64,000 nucleotides of DNA from SZUA-309 sp965215995. Lineage in GTDB: Bacteria > Pseudomonadota > Gammaproteobacteria > Pseudomonadales > Azotimanducaceae. Below the pieces are notes generated by a model. That model did not search any database and was not told the DNA's origin. It saw nothing but the letters and a program-made list of their open reading frames with translations. A program made the position numbers and the translations under genes. Numbering within the stretch: position 1 is the stretch's first letter; the number at the start of each line of letters is the position of its first letter. The stretch spans positions 1,054,001-1,118,000 of the forward strand of contig OZ244128.1 in the NCBI GenBank assembly GCA_965215995.1, given 5' to 3'. This document shows, one piece after another, positions 26,022-35,149 of the stretch.

Positions 26022-27143
26022 ATGGCCAAAGACCTGAAAACGCAGTGCTGTGAGCTACTGGGAATCAATTACCCGCTCGTCCTGGCCGGGATGGGCGGCG
26101 CCAGCACACCGGAGCTGGCGGCGGCGGTATCGAACGCCGGAGGGCTCGGGGTGCTGGGGGCAGCAGCCTGTGGACCCACCCGACTTCGGGACTGGATCAG
26201 AAAAACCCGGGAACTTACCGACAGGCCCTTCGGAGTGGACACCCTGTTGCCAGCTTCGGTGCGCAGACAGCAGCAGCTCACGGAAGCGGGTGAAACAGCA
26301 CCCGAGCTGGATCTGGAAGCGCACAAAGCGTTCGCCCGTGCTTACATGAGCGAGCACGGCCTGGTGCCGAACCCGTCTTCAGCCGGAGCAGAACCCGAAG
26401 ACGATCTGGTTCTGTTTTCCGAGCCGTTCTTCAAAGCCCAGATGGAAGTGATCATCGACGAACGGGTACCCGTTTACGCGGCAGGACTGGGCAATCCAGG
26501 ACCCTGGATGGATCTGCTCAAAGCCAACGGCACCAAGGTCATGGCGGTGATCGGCGCCGTTCGACATGCGGTTCAGGTAGCGAGCAGCGGCGTCGATGTG
26601 ATCGTCGCCCAGGGACATGATGCCGGGGGTCACAACTCACGAGTCGGCACGATGGCACTCATCCCGCAGGTGGTGGACGCGGTGCCAGGGGTGCCGGTGC
26701 TGGCCGCGGGCGGAATCGCCGACGGCCGTGGGCTTGCCGCATCGCTGATGCTTGGCGCTGCCGGTGTCTGGGTGGGGTCTGCGTTTCTGGCGGCGAAGGA
26801 AGCCGGGATTCATGACTTCCAGAAGCAGGCTCTGATCGACGCAACGGACGAGTCTACGGTCATCACCCGTTCGCTCACGGGCAAACCTTGCCGGGTACTG
26901 AGATCCAGCTGGACGGACGCCTGGGAACGAGGTGAGCTGAAACCATTGCCCATGCCCTATCAGTCAATGATCTCCGACCCCGTCATGAGCGCGGCGGTAC
27001 AAGACGAACGGACGGACGTGTACCCGGGCATTGCCGGCCAGGGCATCGGCATGATCAAGGCCGTGCGACCCGCCGCCGAGATCGTTGCCGACTACATCAG
27101 GGGTGCCGAGCAGGCGCTTGCCCAGCGACAGGGAGATGGCTGA
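26022..27143 (+). CDS. nitronate monooxygenase / FMN-dependent 2-nitropropane dioxygenase family
   Basis: A 373-residue TIM-barrel flavoprotein. Family marks are YPLVLAGMGGASTPELAAAVSNAGGLGVLG at the N terminus, IVAQGHDAGGHNSRVGT, VPVLAAGGIADGRGLAASLMLGA and GVWVGSAFL, which form the FMN phosphate site. It could oxidise a nitronate or act as an enoyl-CoA reductase-like FMN enzyme; within an acyl-CoA cluster the second is possible. Its stop overlaps the start of the crotonase gene by one base. A GGGGG site precedes the ATG. Confidence 0.9.
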   Translation: MAKDLKTQCCELLGINYPLVLAGMGGASTPELAAAVSNAGGLGVLGAAACGPTRLRDWIRKTRELTDRPFGVDTLLPASVRRQQQLTEAGETAPELDLEAHKAFARAYMSEHGLVPNPSSAGAEPEDDLVLFSEPFFKAQMEVIIDERVPVYAAGLGNPGPWMDLLKANGTKVMAVIGAVRHAVQVASSGVDVIVAQGHDAGGHNSRVGTMALIPQVVDAVPGVPVLAAGGIADGRGLAASLMLGAAGVWVGSAFLAAKEAGIHDFQKQALIDATDESTVITRSLTGKPCRVLRSSWTDAWERGELKPLPMPYQSMISDPVMSAAVQDERTDVYPGIAGQGIGMIKAVRPAAEIVADYIRGAEQALAQRQGDG

Positions 27144-27799
27144 TGGCTGAAGAATCCGTTTTGCTCGATGAACGGCCGGCGGAAGGGGTGGCCCGGCTCG
27201 TCCTGAATCGTCCAGACAGCAAGAACGCGCTCTCCCAGGCGTTGCGACTGGCGCTGGTTGAACGGCTGACCGAGCTCGCGGCCGACGATCGCATTCAGTC
27301 CGTGATCATCACCGGCGCGGGTGACGTTTTCTGTGCCGGCTTCGATCTCAAGGAGCTGAGTCAGGGAGACAGCGCCACCATCTTTGCCGACGCCGGAGAC
27401 TACCATCGATCGCTGCATCGATTTCCCAAGCCTCTCATCGCCGCGGTCAATGGCCCGGCAATGGCCGGCGGCATGGATCTCGCCCTGATGTGTGACTTCC
27501 GGCTCGGGACCGCCAGCGCCAGATTCGGGCAACCCCAGATCCGCTTCGGTATACCCGCTGCCTACGATCTGGTCGCAAGCGTTTGTGATGAAGGCACCGC
27601 CCGGATGTTGTGCCTGACCGGCAATGTGCTGGATTCCGATACAGCGCTTGCCCGCGGCGTGCTTGCGGCGCAGTTCGATGACAATGCTCAACTGCAGGAA
27701 GAAGCGCTGGCCTCGGCCATCACGATCGCCGAGTCGGGATCCGGTGCGGCAACGAAATCCCGGTTCATCGCCAGCCAGCCTGTGCTTTTCGAGGACTGA
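27143..27799 (+). CDS. enoyl-CoA hydratase/isomerase (crotonase) family protein, short
   Basis: A 218-residue crotonase-fold protein. The oxyanion-hole regions are GDVFCAGFDLKELS and AVNGPAMAGGMDLALMCDFRLG, and the substrate region is GQPQIRFGIPA. It is about 40 residues shorter than typical hydratases, missing part of the C-terminal helices. At the place of one hydratase glutamate there is Met/Asp (GGMDLAL), so it may not be a normal hydratase. It sits between the nitronate monooxygenase (one-base overlap) and the alcohol dehydrogenase (six-base gap). Confidence 0.88.
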   Translation: MAEESVLLDERPAEGVARLVLNRPDSKNALSQALRLALVERLTELAADDRIQSVIITGAGDVFCAGFDLKELSQGDSATIFADAGDYHRSLHRFPKPLIAAVNGPAMAGGMDLALMCDFRLGTASARFGQPQIRFGIPAAYDLVASVCDEGTARMLCLTGNVLDSDTALARGVLAAQFDDNAQLQEEALASAITIAESGSGAATKSRFIASQPVLFED

Positions 27800-27805
27800 G
27801 CAGCC

Positions 27806-28879
27806 ATGAAGACGCATGCCGCCATCTCCCGTTCTCCGGAGGCTGAGTTCGAGATTCATGAGGTCGACCTGGCCGAACCGGCAGCCGGTGAGGTTCGGGT
27901 AAAGATGGAAGCCTGCGGTATCTGCCGCAGCGACCTGAGCGCACTGGAAGGCAAGGAAACCGTTGAGTTTCCCGTCGTCCTGGGCCACGAAGGCGCCGGT
28001 GTCATTGATGCCGTTGGACCGGGCGTTGATACCCACAGCATCGGCGATCGGGTGGTGCTGTCCTGGTCACCTGCCTGTGGGGTCTGTCCTGGCTGCCGAC
28101 GCGGTGACCTGCAGCTGTGCGCGCAGATCAACATGTCCACCGGCAGTACCGGCCCCCTGTCTCTGGACGGTCAAACCCTGGACCGCTTCATGGGGCTGGG
28201 GGCGTTTGCCGAGCACGTGGTCGTGCCCGCCCCGATGGCCATCCAACTGAGCAGCGGTCTGCCCTCCACCCATTCCTGCCTGATCGGGTGTGGCGTGACC
28301 ACCGGATTCGGCGCTGCGGTGAACACCGCCGAAGTTCGTTGGGGGGAAAGCGTGGCCATCTTCGGTTGCGGCGGTGTTGGCCTGGCGGCGATTCAGGGGG
28401 CCCGGATTGCCGGTGCGACCGCCATCATCGCGGTGGATCCCATCGAGCAACGTCGGCAGGCGGCAAGGCAAGCAGGCGCAACCCTGGTCATTTCGCCCGA
28501 TGGCGCGGTGCGGCGTATTCTCGAGGAGACCGCGGGTGGCACCGACGTAGCGATCGAGTGTGTGGGGCAGGTCGCCACCATGGCGGACGCTTTCAACGTG
28601 ATCCGGGCAGGCGGGCGCAGCATCGTGGTCGGACTACCCGCCTACACGGAGATGCTCGAGCTGCCAGCGATCAGCCTGCTGCAGGAGAAATCGATCTCGG
28701 GTTCCGTCTATGGCTCCGCCAACCCACCCGTTGATTTCCCGAAGATCGCATCGCTGGGTGAATCCGGCCAGCTCGATTTCAGTCTGCTCGTGGATAAAAC
28801 CCGTCACTTCTCCGAGATCAATGAGGGCTTCGCAGAGATGCGCGAGGGCCTGCTCACCAGGGTGGTGCTGACGTTCTGA
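27806..28879 (+). CDS. zinc-dependent medium-chain alcohol dehydrogenase
   Basis: A 357-residue MDR enzyme. Catalytic zinc ligands are in CGICRSD and GHEGAG, structural zinc ligands in CGVCPGCRRGDLQLC, and the Rossmann motif is FGCGGVGLAAIQGARIAGA with IIAVDP after it. The stretch LIGCGVTTGFGAAVNTAEV is like class III and NDMA/mycothiol-type alcohol dehydrogenases. It ends the plus-strand operon of the MarR cluster and would oxidise an alcohol or reduce an aldehyde made in that pathway. Confidence 0.92.
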   Translation: MKTHAAISRSPEAEFEIHEVDLAEPAAGEVRVKMEACGICRSDLSALEGKETVEFPVVLGHEGAGVIDAVGPGVDTHSIGDRVVLSWSPACGVCPGCRRGDLQLCAQINMSTGSTGPLSLDGQTLDRFMGLGAFAEHVVVPAPMAIQLSSGLPSTHSCLIGCGVTTGFGAAVNTAEVRWGESVAIFGCGGVGLAAIQGARIAGATAIIAVDPIEQRRQAARQAGATLVISPDGAVRRILEETAGGTDVAIECVGQVATMADAFNVIRAGGRSIVVGLPAYTEMLELPAISLLQEKSISGSVYGSANPPVDFPKIASLGESGQLDFSLLVDKTRHFSEINEGFAEMREGLLTRVVLTF

Positions 28880-28922
28880 TCCGCGCAAACTGATATGCAA
28901 GCAGGAAGCAAGAGATGTCTGC

Positions 28923-30566
28923 TTGAAGGACTTCCGGATCAACGATTGGCTAGTCAGCCCGCAGTCCAACACCCTGAGGCGCGGGCACGACGTTCGGCGA
29001 GTGGAGCCACGGGTGATGGATCTGCTTGCCTACCTGGCCCGACACCCGGGTGAGGTGTTGAGCCACGATCAGATCCTCTCCGGCGTGTGGCCGCACAAAT
29101 ACGTCACCGACAGCGCCTTGCAGACGGCCGTCTCGGCACTGCGGAAGGCGCTCGATGACGACGCAAAGATCGTCCTGGTCACCGTGCCCAAACGGGGTTA
29201 CCAGCTGGCCGCCGAGGTTGTCGCCATCTCGCCCGTCCTGGGCATTCTTCCTTTCACCGATCTGCAGAGCCACGCTCAGCGGCCTCATCTTACGGACGGC
29301 GTTACCGACCTGCTGATCAGCGCGCTCGGCCACTATCAGACGCTGCAGATCATCTCACGTCACTCAATGACGCTGGCGACCCGCACGGATCCGACCGTCG
29401 CTGCTCGTGAGCTCGGCGCAACCCATCTGCTCGAAGGGTCGGTGCACAGTGAGGGTTCGAAGGTGACCGTTTCCGTCCGGCTGATTGATGTCGCTCAGGA
29501 CACCTATGTCTGGACCCACACACACATAAGCCGTGTCCAGAGTCTGATCAGCGATCAGAACGAGCTCGCCGCCCTGCTGGTCAACGAGCTGACCAGCAGC
29601 AACGGCCCAGCCGATGCCACCGCCGACCACCTCGACGTGAGCGCAGAAGCCATGGAGGCCTATCTGCACGGACGCTATCACTGGAACAAACTGAATCCCG
29701 AGCACTTCCCGGTAGCGCTCAAGCACTTCGAACGGGCGGTGCAGCTCAACCCGGTCTTCCCGACAGCCCATGCCGGCATCGCCGACGTCTGGGGGGCGTA
29801 CGGCTACTGGGGCATGATGCCCGGGTCCGAGGTCGGTCCAAATGTTCTTTCCGCCCTGGAAAGAGCCAGGGTTCCGGATCCACAGGCCGCGGAAGTGCAG
29901 ATGATGGAAGGCGCCTATGCCTTTCATCTGCTCCACGACTGGGACGCCGCGCAGGATCATCTGCGGCAGGCGGTGGCGCGCAAGCCCAATCTCGCGCAAG
30001 CACATCTGCTGACTGGCCTCGTGCTCGGCACCAGGGGTGATCCGGCGGCCTTCGCAGCAATCGAAACTGCCCGTCAGCTCGATCCGCTGGCGGCACCCGT
30101 GCTGTTCGCACAGGCACTGATACTCGCTGGCGCGGGCCGATATGAAGCCGTTGCAGGGCAACTCGATAGCCTGCGCGACCTGGATCCCGAGTTCCCACCC
30201 GGCCTGGAGCTGAAGGCAGATCTGGCGTGGGTTGGTGGCGACAATCAGGCAATCGAGCTGGAACGGGCGCTCTGGCGCCAGGATCCAGAGATCAGCACGA
30301 TCATGGCGACAGCAGCGGAGCCCCTGCAGAAGTCGGCAGAGTGTCTGCACGGGCGGAATTCCTACCACTCACCTCGAGTGATCGCCCGGCTCTACAGCTT
30401 GGCCGGCAATCACGATGCAGCGATACGGGTGCTGGCGGCAGCTCTGGCAGCAAACGACCTCATGCAGATCGACTTCGTGATGATGGCACCCTCCTTCCAC
30501 CGGGTACGCCAGCACGTAGCGTTCACGCCGTTGGCCGACAGGCTGGCGCTCCGCACGGACCGCTGA
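28923..30566 (+). CDS. winged-helix (OmpR/CadC-type) regulator with TPR domain, no membrane segment
   Basis: A 547-residue protein starting at TTG 28923. Residues 1-100 are a Trans_reg_C winged helix (RRVEPRVMDLLAYLARHPGEVLSHDQILSGVWPHKYVTDSALQTAVSALRKAL, with VPKRGYQLA as the wing). It goes straight into a TolB-like/adenylate-cyclase-associated segment (GILPFTDLQ, LGATHLLEGSVHSEGSKVTVSVRLIDV) and then TPR repeats. CadC-like proteins usually have a membrane helix between these parts; here none is evident. It lies 43 bases after the alcohol dehydrogenase. Its targets are unknown. Confidence 0.85.
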   Translation: MKDFRINDWLVSPQSNTLRRGHDVRRVEPRVMDLLAYLARHPGEVLSHDQILSGVWPHKYVTDSALQTAVSALRKALDDDAKIVLVTVPKRGYQLAAEVVAISPVLGILPFTDLQSHAQRPHLTDGVTDLLISALGHYQTLQIISRHSMTLATRTDPTVAARELGATHLLEGSVHSEGSKVTVSVRLIDVAQDTYVWTHTHISRVQSLISDQNELAALLVNELTSSNGPADATADHLDVSAEAMEAYLHGRYHWNKLNPEHFPVALKHFERAVQLNPVFPTAHAGIADVWGAYGYWGMMPGSEVGPNVLSALERARVPDPQAAEVQMMEGAYAFHLLHDWDAAQDHLRQAVARKPNLAQAHLLTGLVLGTRGDPAAFAAIETARQLDPLAAPVLFAQALILAGAGRYEAVAGQLDSLRDLDPEFPPGLELKADLAWVGGDNQAIELERALWRQDPEISTIMATAAEPLQKSAECLHGRNSYHSPRVIARLYSLAGNHDAAIRVLAAALAANDLMQIDFVMMAPSFHRVRQHVAFTPLADRLALRTDR

Positions 30567-30673
30567 TTTGCCCGCTCCTGGGGGCTTCCCCGGCTTTTCC
30601 TGAGGTTTCCGCTAGGACCCCACCGACCCGTCAATCCTAGGATGGATGCACTCTCAAGGAACCGGAGTTTCCG

Positions 30674-31249
30674 ATGAACAGCAGAACGTTAATTCTCCCC
30701 GGTCTCGTCGTGATCACGTGGCTCATGACGATGCTCGCTGCGCCGGCAGCGGTCGCGGGCGGCCAGCATAAATCGGCACCAGGCGCCTGGTACCTGGCCC
30801 TGGACGCAGAACCCTATGGGCTACCCCCTGGCGTCAGCCTGCCTGGCCTGGTGACCATTCAGAGTGACGGCACCGTGCAGATTGCCGATGGCGGTGACTT
30901 CGGCGGCTTTCCGTTCATGTCCCGTGACAGTACCCAGTTCGGCAGCTGGCGCTACACACGATACGGGGGAATCAGGATGGTCACCCTCTTCCTCCAGGCG
31001 GACGCCATCAGCGGCGACGTGATCCGCTGGCAGAAAGTGCAGCTGCAACTGCGATTCGAGGACCGCAATACGCTCGTAGGCACGGTCAACGTGCTGGGCC
31101 TGGACTGCTCGGGTCCGGCACCTGCAGGTGTTTTCAACTGCCCGAACCCCGTTGCTTCAGCTGCTCTGTTTGCACCGAACCCGAACGAACCGGTGGACGT
31201 GCGGGTGAGATTGCAGCGCATCAAGCCACGTTTCACGCGAGCCGATTAA
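30674..31249 (+). CDS. secreted protein of unknown function
   Basis: A 191-residue exported protein with a clear signal peptide (LVVITWLMTMLAAPAAVAGG). The mature part is beta-rich, beginning APGAWYLALDAEPYGLPPG and continuing with GLVTIQSDGTVQIADGGDFGG, and has two cysteines (LDCSG and FNCPNP) that could form a disulfide. I recall similar short periplasmic proteins from marine gammaproteobacteria but no named family. It is a stand-alone gene with a hairpin after it. Confidence 0.75.
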   Translation: MNSRTLILPGLVVITWLMTMLAAPAAVAGGQHKSAPGAWYLALDAEPYGLPPGVSLPGLVTIQSDGTVQIADGGDFGGFPFMSRDSTQFGSWRYTRYGGIRMVTLFLQADAISGDVIRWQKVQLQLRFEDRNTLVGTVNVLGLDCSGPAPAGVFNCPNPVASAALFAPNPNEPVDVRVRLQRIKPRFTRAD

Positions 31250-31264
31250 GCCAACCTGAGCCCG

Positions 31265-31292
31265 GGCAGTCGTCGATCCCCCGGCGACTGCC
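31265..31292 (+). terminator. hairpin downstream of the secreted-protein gene
   Basis: GGCAGTCG at 31265-31272 pairs perfectly with CGACTGCC at 31285-31292 around a 12-base loop. It lies 15 bases after the stop codon. No T-run follows, so if it ends transcription it is a weak or Rho-assisted terminator. Confidence 0.45.
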
Positions 31293-31382
31293 ATCTACTC
31301 AGATCCGATCATAAATCGCCGTCCGGCTTGATCGACGCCCGCCCGCCTGCAACCATCCCGCGTCATTGCACGTGGAACTGAC

Positions 31383-32147
31383 TTGAACGCCAACCCGCTT
31401 CACTTCTTCGTCCTGATGTTCCTCCTCTCGGTGCCGTTCTGGGCGTATGGTGCCTTGCTCGGCGATCAACTGCTCCCCGGCTTACCGCTCAGTGCCCTGA
31501 TGGTGGTATGTCCCGCGATTGCGGCAGGTGTTCTGGCTTTCCGTGCCGATGGATCAGCCGGGCTCACGGCCCTGCTCCGGCGTGCTGTCGATGCTCCCCG
31601 CATGCGGGCATGGGCCTGGCCGGTTGCGGTCGGCACCATGCCTCTGGTCATGGCGTTGTCCGCAGTGGCACTGATGGTGTCAGGCAGGACGCTGCCACCA
31701 GCAGAGATCAGTCTGGTCCAGGTTGTCGGGTTGCTGGCGCTCTTTCTTTTAGCCGCCACACTGGAGGAACTCGGCTGGACCGCCTACGCAACGGGCGACC
31801 TGGTGAAACGACAGGGTATGGTCGTCGCCGGCTTGATCATTGGCACAGTGGCCGTCGTCTGGCACCTGATTCCGCTTCTTCAGGTGGACAGACCTTGGGA
31901 CTGGATCGCCTGGTGGGCACTCGGAACCATGGCGCGGCGTCAGATCATCGTCTGGTTATACGTCCGCGGCGGCAAGAGCGTTTTCTCGGCCTCCCTGTTC
32001 CACGCCATGAACAACGTCAGCTGGATGCTGTTTCCGGTGATGGGATCGCACTATGACCCGGTGACCACCGCCCTGATTCTGTGCCTGCTCGTGGCACCCA
32101 TCATCGGCCTGGTCGGAAACACACGACGGTTTTCCGAGCGTAGCTAG
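31383..32147 (+). CDS. CPBP-family intramembrane protease-like protein
   Basis: A 254-residue protein with seven or eight hydrophobic helices. CPBP (Rce1/Abi) motifs can be placed: EELGWTAY for motif 1 (EExxxR in the family; the Arg is Thr here), VVWHLIP for motif 2, and HAMNN for motif 3. These residues normally bind the metal and the nucleophilic water in the membrane. It starts at TTG 31383 with weak upstream signals. It overlaps the convergent hydrolase gene by four bases. Substrate unknown. Confidence 0.8.
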   Translation: MNANPLHFFVLMFLLSVPFWAYGALLGDQLLPGLPLSALMVVCPAIAAGVLAFRADGSAGLTALLRRAVDAPRMRAWAWPVAVGTMPLVMALSAVALMVSGRTLPPAEISLVQVVGLLALFLLAATLEELGWTAYATGDLVKRQGMVVAGLIIGTVAVVWHLIPLLQVDRPWDWIAWWALGTMARRQIIVWLYVRGGKSVFSASLFHAMNNVSWMLFPVMGSHYDPVTTALILCLLVAPIIGLVGNTRRFSERS

Positions 32148-33016
32148 GTAAGGTGCTGCTTGAACCACGCCCGGGCCATATCTGCGCTTTCCTGATAGTT
32201 CCTGTCGTAGATGTCGTAATGACTGCCGGGAAACACGTGATACTGAACCAAGGTAGAGGCCGGAATCGCCTCCTTCGCCGCAAGGCCGGAGTTCTCCCTG
32301 CCACCGTACTCTTCCTCTTCCTGGTCGAGAATCAGCGTCGGCACCCTGATGCGACGGGCAGCCAACCTCGGACGATATAGCCACATCGTGCGAACGTCGC
32401 CTGTTCCCCTGAGCGAGTCCGGCATCTCCGGCGGGCGCGGCACCACGTCCAGCTCACCCCGGGTCAAGGCGGCACCAACCTGAGAAACACCTTTCGGTGA
32501 TTGGGCATAACCGTCCCCATCAACCTCCGGACCCATCCCAGGCACCTGACTCACGATCGCCTTGATGCGCGGATCATGACCGGCGACGTAGAGCACATGA
32601 CCACCGCCGAAGCTGGACCCCCAAAGACCGACCCGTGCCGGATCGACTTCCGGGCGTTCGATCAGGTAGTCCAGCACATTCTGAATATCGCGATTCTGAT
32701 CCAGCGGATCGACGATCTCCCGGAGGGGTTTCGCGCGCACGGTGACCATGCCATCCGCGTCCGGCTCCGGTTGCTTCGCCATGGTGATCAATCGGGCATC
32801 ACTTTCAAACCAGCCGCGGTAGTCGAAGGTCAGGCAGACGAACCCGGCCGCACAGAAATACGGGGCGTAGGTGGTGCTCAGATGCGCCTTCGGGCCTCCC
32901 CAGCCGTGACAGAGGAGGATTGCCGGGCACCGTTCACCCGCATCCAGGTCATCCGGCAGAAACAGGTCGGCCGCTATGCGCGTGCCTTCACTCCACAGGT
33001 TGAGCGCTTGCTTCAT
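32144..33016 (-). CDS. alpha/beta hydrolase (dienelactone-hydrolase/peptidase-like)
   Basis: A 290-residue alpha/beta hydrolase. The oxyanion loop is LLCHGWGGPKAH, the nucleophile is in GLWGSSFGGGHVL, and the acid and histidine are likely in TLILDQEEEEYGG and FPGSHYDIYD. It has no signal peptide. Members of this group act on lipophilic esters or peptides. It lies alone, convergent with the CPBP gene and 57 bases downstream of the GST gene on the same strand. The substrate cannot be read from sequence. Confidence 0.88.
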   Translation of the reverse strand: MKQALNLWSEGTRIAADLFLPDDLDAGERCPAILLCHGWGGPKAHLSTTYAPYFCAAGFVCLTFDYRGWFESDARLITMAKQPEPDADGMVTVRAKPLREIVDPLDQNRDIQNVLDYLIERPEVDPARVGLWGSSFGGGHVLYVAGHDPRIKAIVSQVPGMGPEVDGDGYAQSPKGVSQVGAALTRGELDVVPRPPEMPDSLRGTGDVRTMWLYRPRLAARRIRVPTLILDQEEEEYGGRENSGLAAKEAIPASTLVQYHVFPGSHYDIYDRNYQESADMARAWFKQHLT

Positions 33017-33073
33017 CGATCGGTCATCCGTCCCGTACCAGCAGCCCGCTGCTCCGACGCTTCTTAAAGTCTG

Positions 33074-33763
33074 CTAGCGATCCTTGTCTCTGGCAATGGC
33101 TGCTTCAATCTGCTTTCTCTCCGTGCCGTCGAGTCTTGCCTGCAATCCTTTCATCATCTCGTCCAGCACCCGCGCAGCATGCTCGTTCTTCTGGATCTTC
33201 TCCCAGTAAGCAGCCACTTTCTCTGTCGCGAGTATGGGGTTTTCCACATCCAGCCGCGGCACCGTATGCTCACAGAGGAACAGCGCCGGGACCAGGCTGC
33301 AGTCCGCCCGGCTCAGCTGATCACCAACCGCGAAGTCGCCCTCGCCAATATGCTGCTCGAGCGCACCCATTCCCCGAACCACCTGCCCGATCAAGAGATC
33401 ACGAATGGCATCCACGCGCGTCCTGCGGTCGATCTGCGGGAGCACCATGAAGATGTTGTTCATCAGGTAAAGGTCGGCGATTCGCGAGATCAGCCGAACA
33501 TCGGCTCGCATTCGCGGCGTGCTGCCAACCAGCGATCGCTCCGGATGGAGATCATCCAGGTACTCGGCAATCACCTCGGACTCCGGGATGATGCCATCGT
33601 CGGCCTCCAGCACGGGTATCCGGCCGATGGGCGAAACCTCCTTCATCTTCCCCAGAAAGAACGCGGTGGGCAGCTCGAAGGAAATGTCCGTGATGCCCAT
33701 GGCATAAATCTGCATACGCACCTTGGCCGAGTACGGACTCAGATCACCGGTATAGAGCTTCAT
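33074..33763 (-). CDS. glutathione S-transferase family protein
   Basis: A 229-residue two-domain GST. The N-terminal thioredoxin-like part begins MKLYTGDLSPYSAKVRMQIYAMG, with the SPYS active-site loop, and includes GRIPVLEADDGIIPESEVIAEYLDDLHP, the glutathione-binding cis-Pro and Glu-Ser. The C-terminal helical domain includes AVGDQLSRADCSLVPALF. It begins inside the stop of the MFS gene (overlap 33760-33763), so both are in one operon and may handle the same electrophilic compound (inference). Confidence 0.92.
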   Translation of the reverse strand: MKLYTGDLSPYSAKVRMQIYAMGITDISFELPTAFFLGKMKEVSPIGRIPVLEADDGIIPESEVIAEYLDDLHPERSLVGSTPRMRADVRLISRIADLYLMNNIFMVLPQIDRRTRVDAIRDLLIGQVVRGMGALEQHIGEGDFAVGDQLSRADCSLVPALFLCEHTVPRLDVENPILATEKVAAYWEKIQKNEHAARVLDEMMKGLQARLDGTERKQIEAAIARDKDR

Positions 33764-35070
33764 GTTTCCCCCTCGAGGACGATGTTTTCAGAGGCAGGCT
33801 CGAGCTCGAGGCGATCACGCTCCTCGACGATCGCCTCGATCCGTTCATAAAGAAAATAGAGCACAAAGCACATGGTCACCGTGGCTGAGCCACCGATCAC
33901 GAAGTGCCAGAACCAGCCCAGGTGGTGTGCGATGAACCCACCGATGGCGGTGGCCAGCGCGCTACCGGCGGCCATTGTGACGATCTGGGTGGTGTAGTCG
34001 GTTGCAGCCTGGGATTTGCTGGCCCACTTAAGCCGGGCCGCCTGGAATGCAACGGTGAGAAAAGAAGGTAGCGCGATGCCGTTCAGCGTGACCCCGAACA
34101 CGATCGCGTAGCTCGGTGCCTCCAGTGAGCCCATCCAGATGATGGGTACCACCGCCAGCACCATCATGACAGCGGCAATGAGGAATGCCTTCAGATAGCC
34201 GAATCGCGACAGCGCCCAACTTGCCAGAGACGCACCGATGACCGTGCCGACCAGAGTCGCCGGTCCGACCATGGTTGCGACTTCGGCAGCACGGAATCCT
34301 AGGTCAGAGAGATAGGTGGGATACATGGTGGCAATGACGGCACCTGCCATGGCAACGAAGAAACACAATGGGTAGACGTAGAACGTCTCGCGCCTTTCCA
34401 GCAGGTTCTTCAGGCTGGGTGGCTTCGCCCGTTCGAACTGCTGTGGCCGAGGCGGCTCCTGACGCAGGATGCCGGGCAACGAGCAGGCAATCAGCAGCAG
34501 CGATGCCACCAGCATGGCGATTGTCCAGCCGTAACCGTCGTAGATCCAGGCAATGCCCACCCATGAGACAAACATGCCCACGTTCCGGGCAATGTCCAGC
34601 ACCCCAGCTGCCACCGGCCGCTCCACATCCCTGATGTTCTCCACCATGTAGCCGTCAATGGCCACGTCCTGGGTGGTCATGATGCTGCTTTTCAACGTCC
34701 ACAGGGCAATGACAACCACCAGGTTCTCGATGGTCGGCTCGAACAGGGTCATCCCCATGTAAGCAAAGGCACCCATCGTTGTGCAGGGAATGAACCAGGA
34801 ACGCCGCATGCCGAACGAGCGGCTGCCGGTGCGATCGACAAACGGCGCCCAGAGTGGCCGCAGCCAGGTGGGGATGAGCGGAATGGTGAACACCCACCAC
34901 ATGTCGAGCGACAGCCCCTGTTCCCGATAGATCACCGGCAGCATCAGGCCGACAAATGCGGCGGGCAGAACCTGCCCCATCTGCAGACCCATCACCGCCG
35001 AGAAGCGGAACAGGGTCGATGAGTCGCGCACGATGTCCCGGGCGCGGAAGTTCTGAAGTTGGCTCTCCAT
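33760..35070 (-). CDS. major facilitator superfamily transporter
   Basis: A 436-residue protein with about twelve membrane helices. The loop after helix 2 is RPLWAPFVDRTGSRSFGMRRSW, typical of the AmpG/acetyl-CoA-transporter-like branch, and TTQDVAIDGYMVENI follows in helix 4-5. The C-terminal tail is charged (ERIEAIVEERDRLELEP). It is the first gene of the MFS-GST pair. Its cargo is unknown. Confidence 0.9.
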   Translation of the reverse strand: MESQLQNFRARDIVRDSSTLFRFSAVMGLQMGQVLPAAFVGLMLPVIYREQGLSLDMWWVFTIPLIPTWLRPLWAPFVDRTGSRSFGMRRSWFIPCTTMGAFAYMGMTLFEPTIENLVVVIALWTLKSSIMTTQDVAIDGYMVENIRDVERPVAAGVLDIARNVGMFVSWVGIAWIYDGYGWTIAMLVASLLLIACSLPGILRQEPPRPQQFERAKPPSLKNLLERRETFYVYPLCFFVAMAGAVIATMYPTYLSDLGFRAAEVATMVGPATLVGTVIGASLASWALSRFGYLKAFLIAAVMMVLAVVPIIWMGSLEAPSYAIVFGVTLNGIALPSFLTVAFQAARLKWASKSQAATDYTTQIVTMAAGSALATAIGGFIAHHLGWFWHFVIGGSATVTMCFVLYFLYERIEAIVEERDRLELEPASENIVLEGET

Positions 35071-35149
35071 GCCAGCACTATACAGAGGTTAGAGACAGGA
35101 ACTTGAGCCGCGGCTATTCTCGTTGGCAGGACCGCAGCAGGATGCAGGG

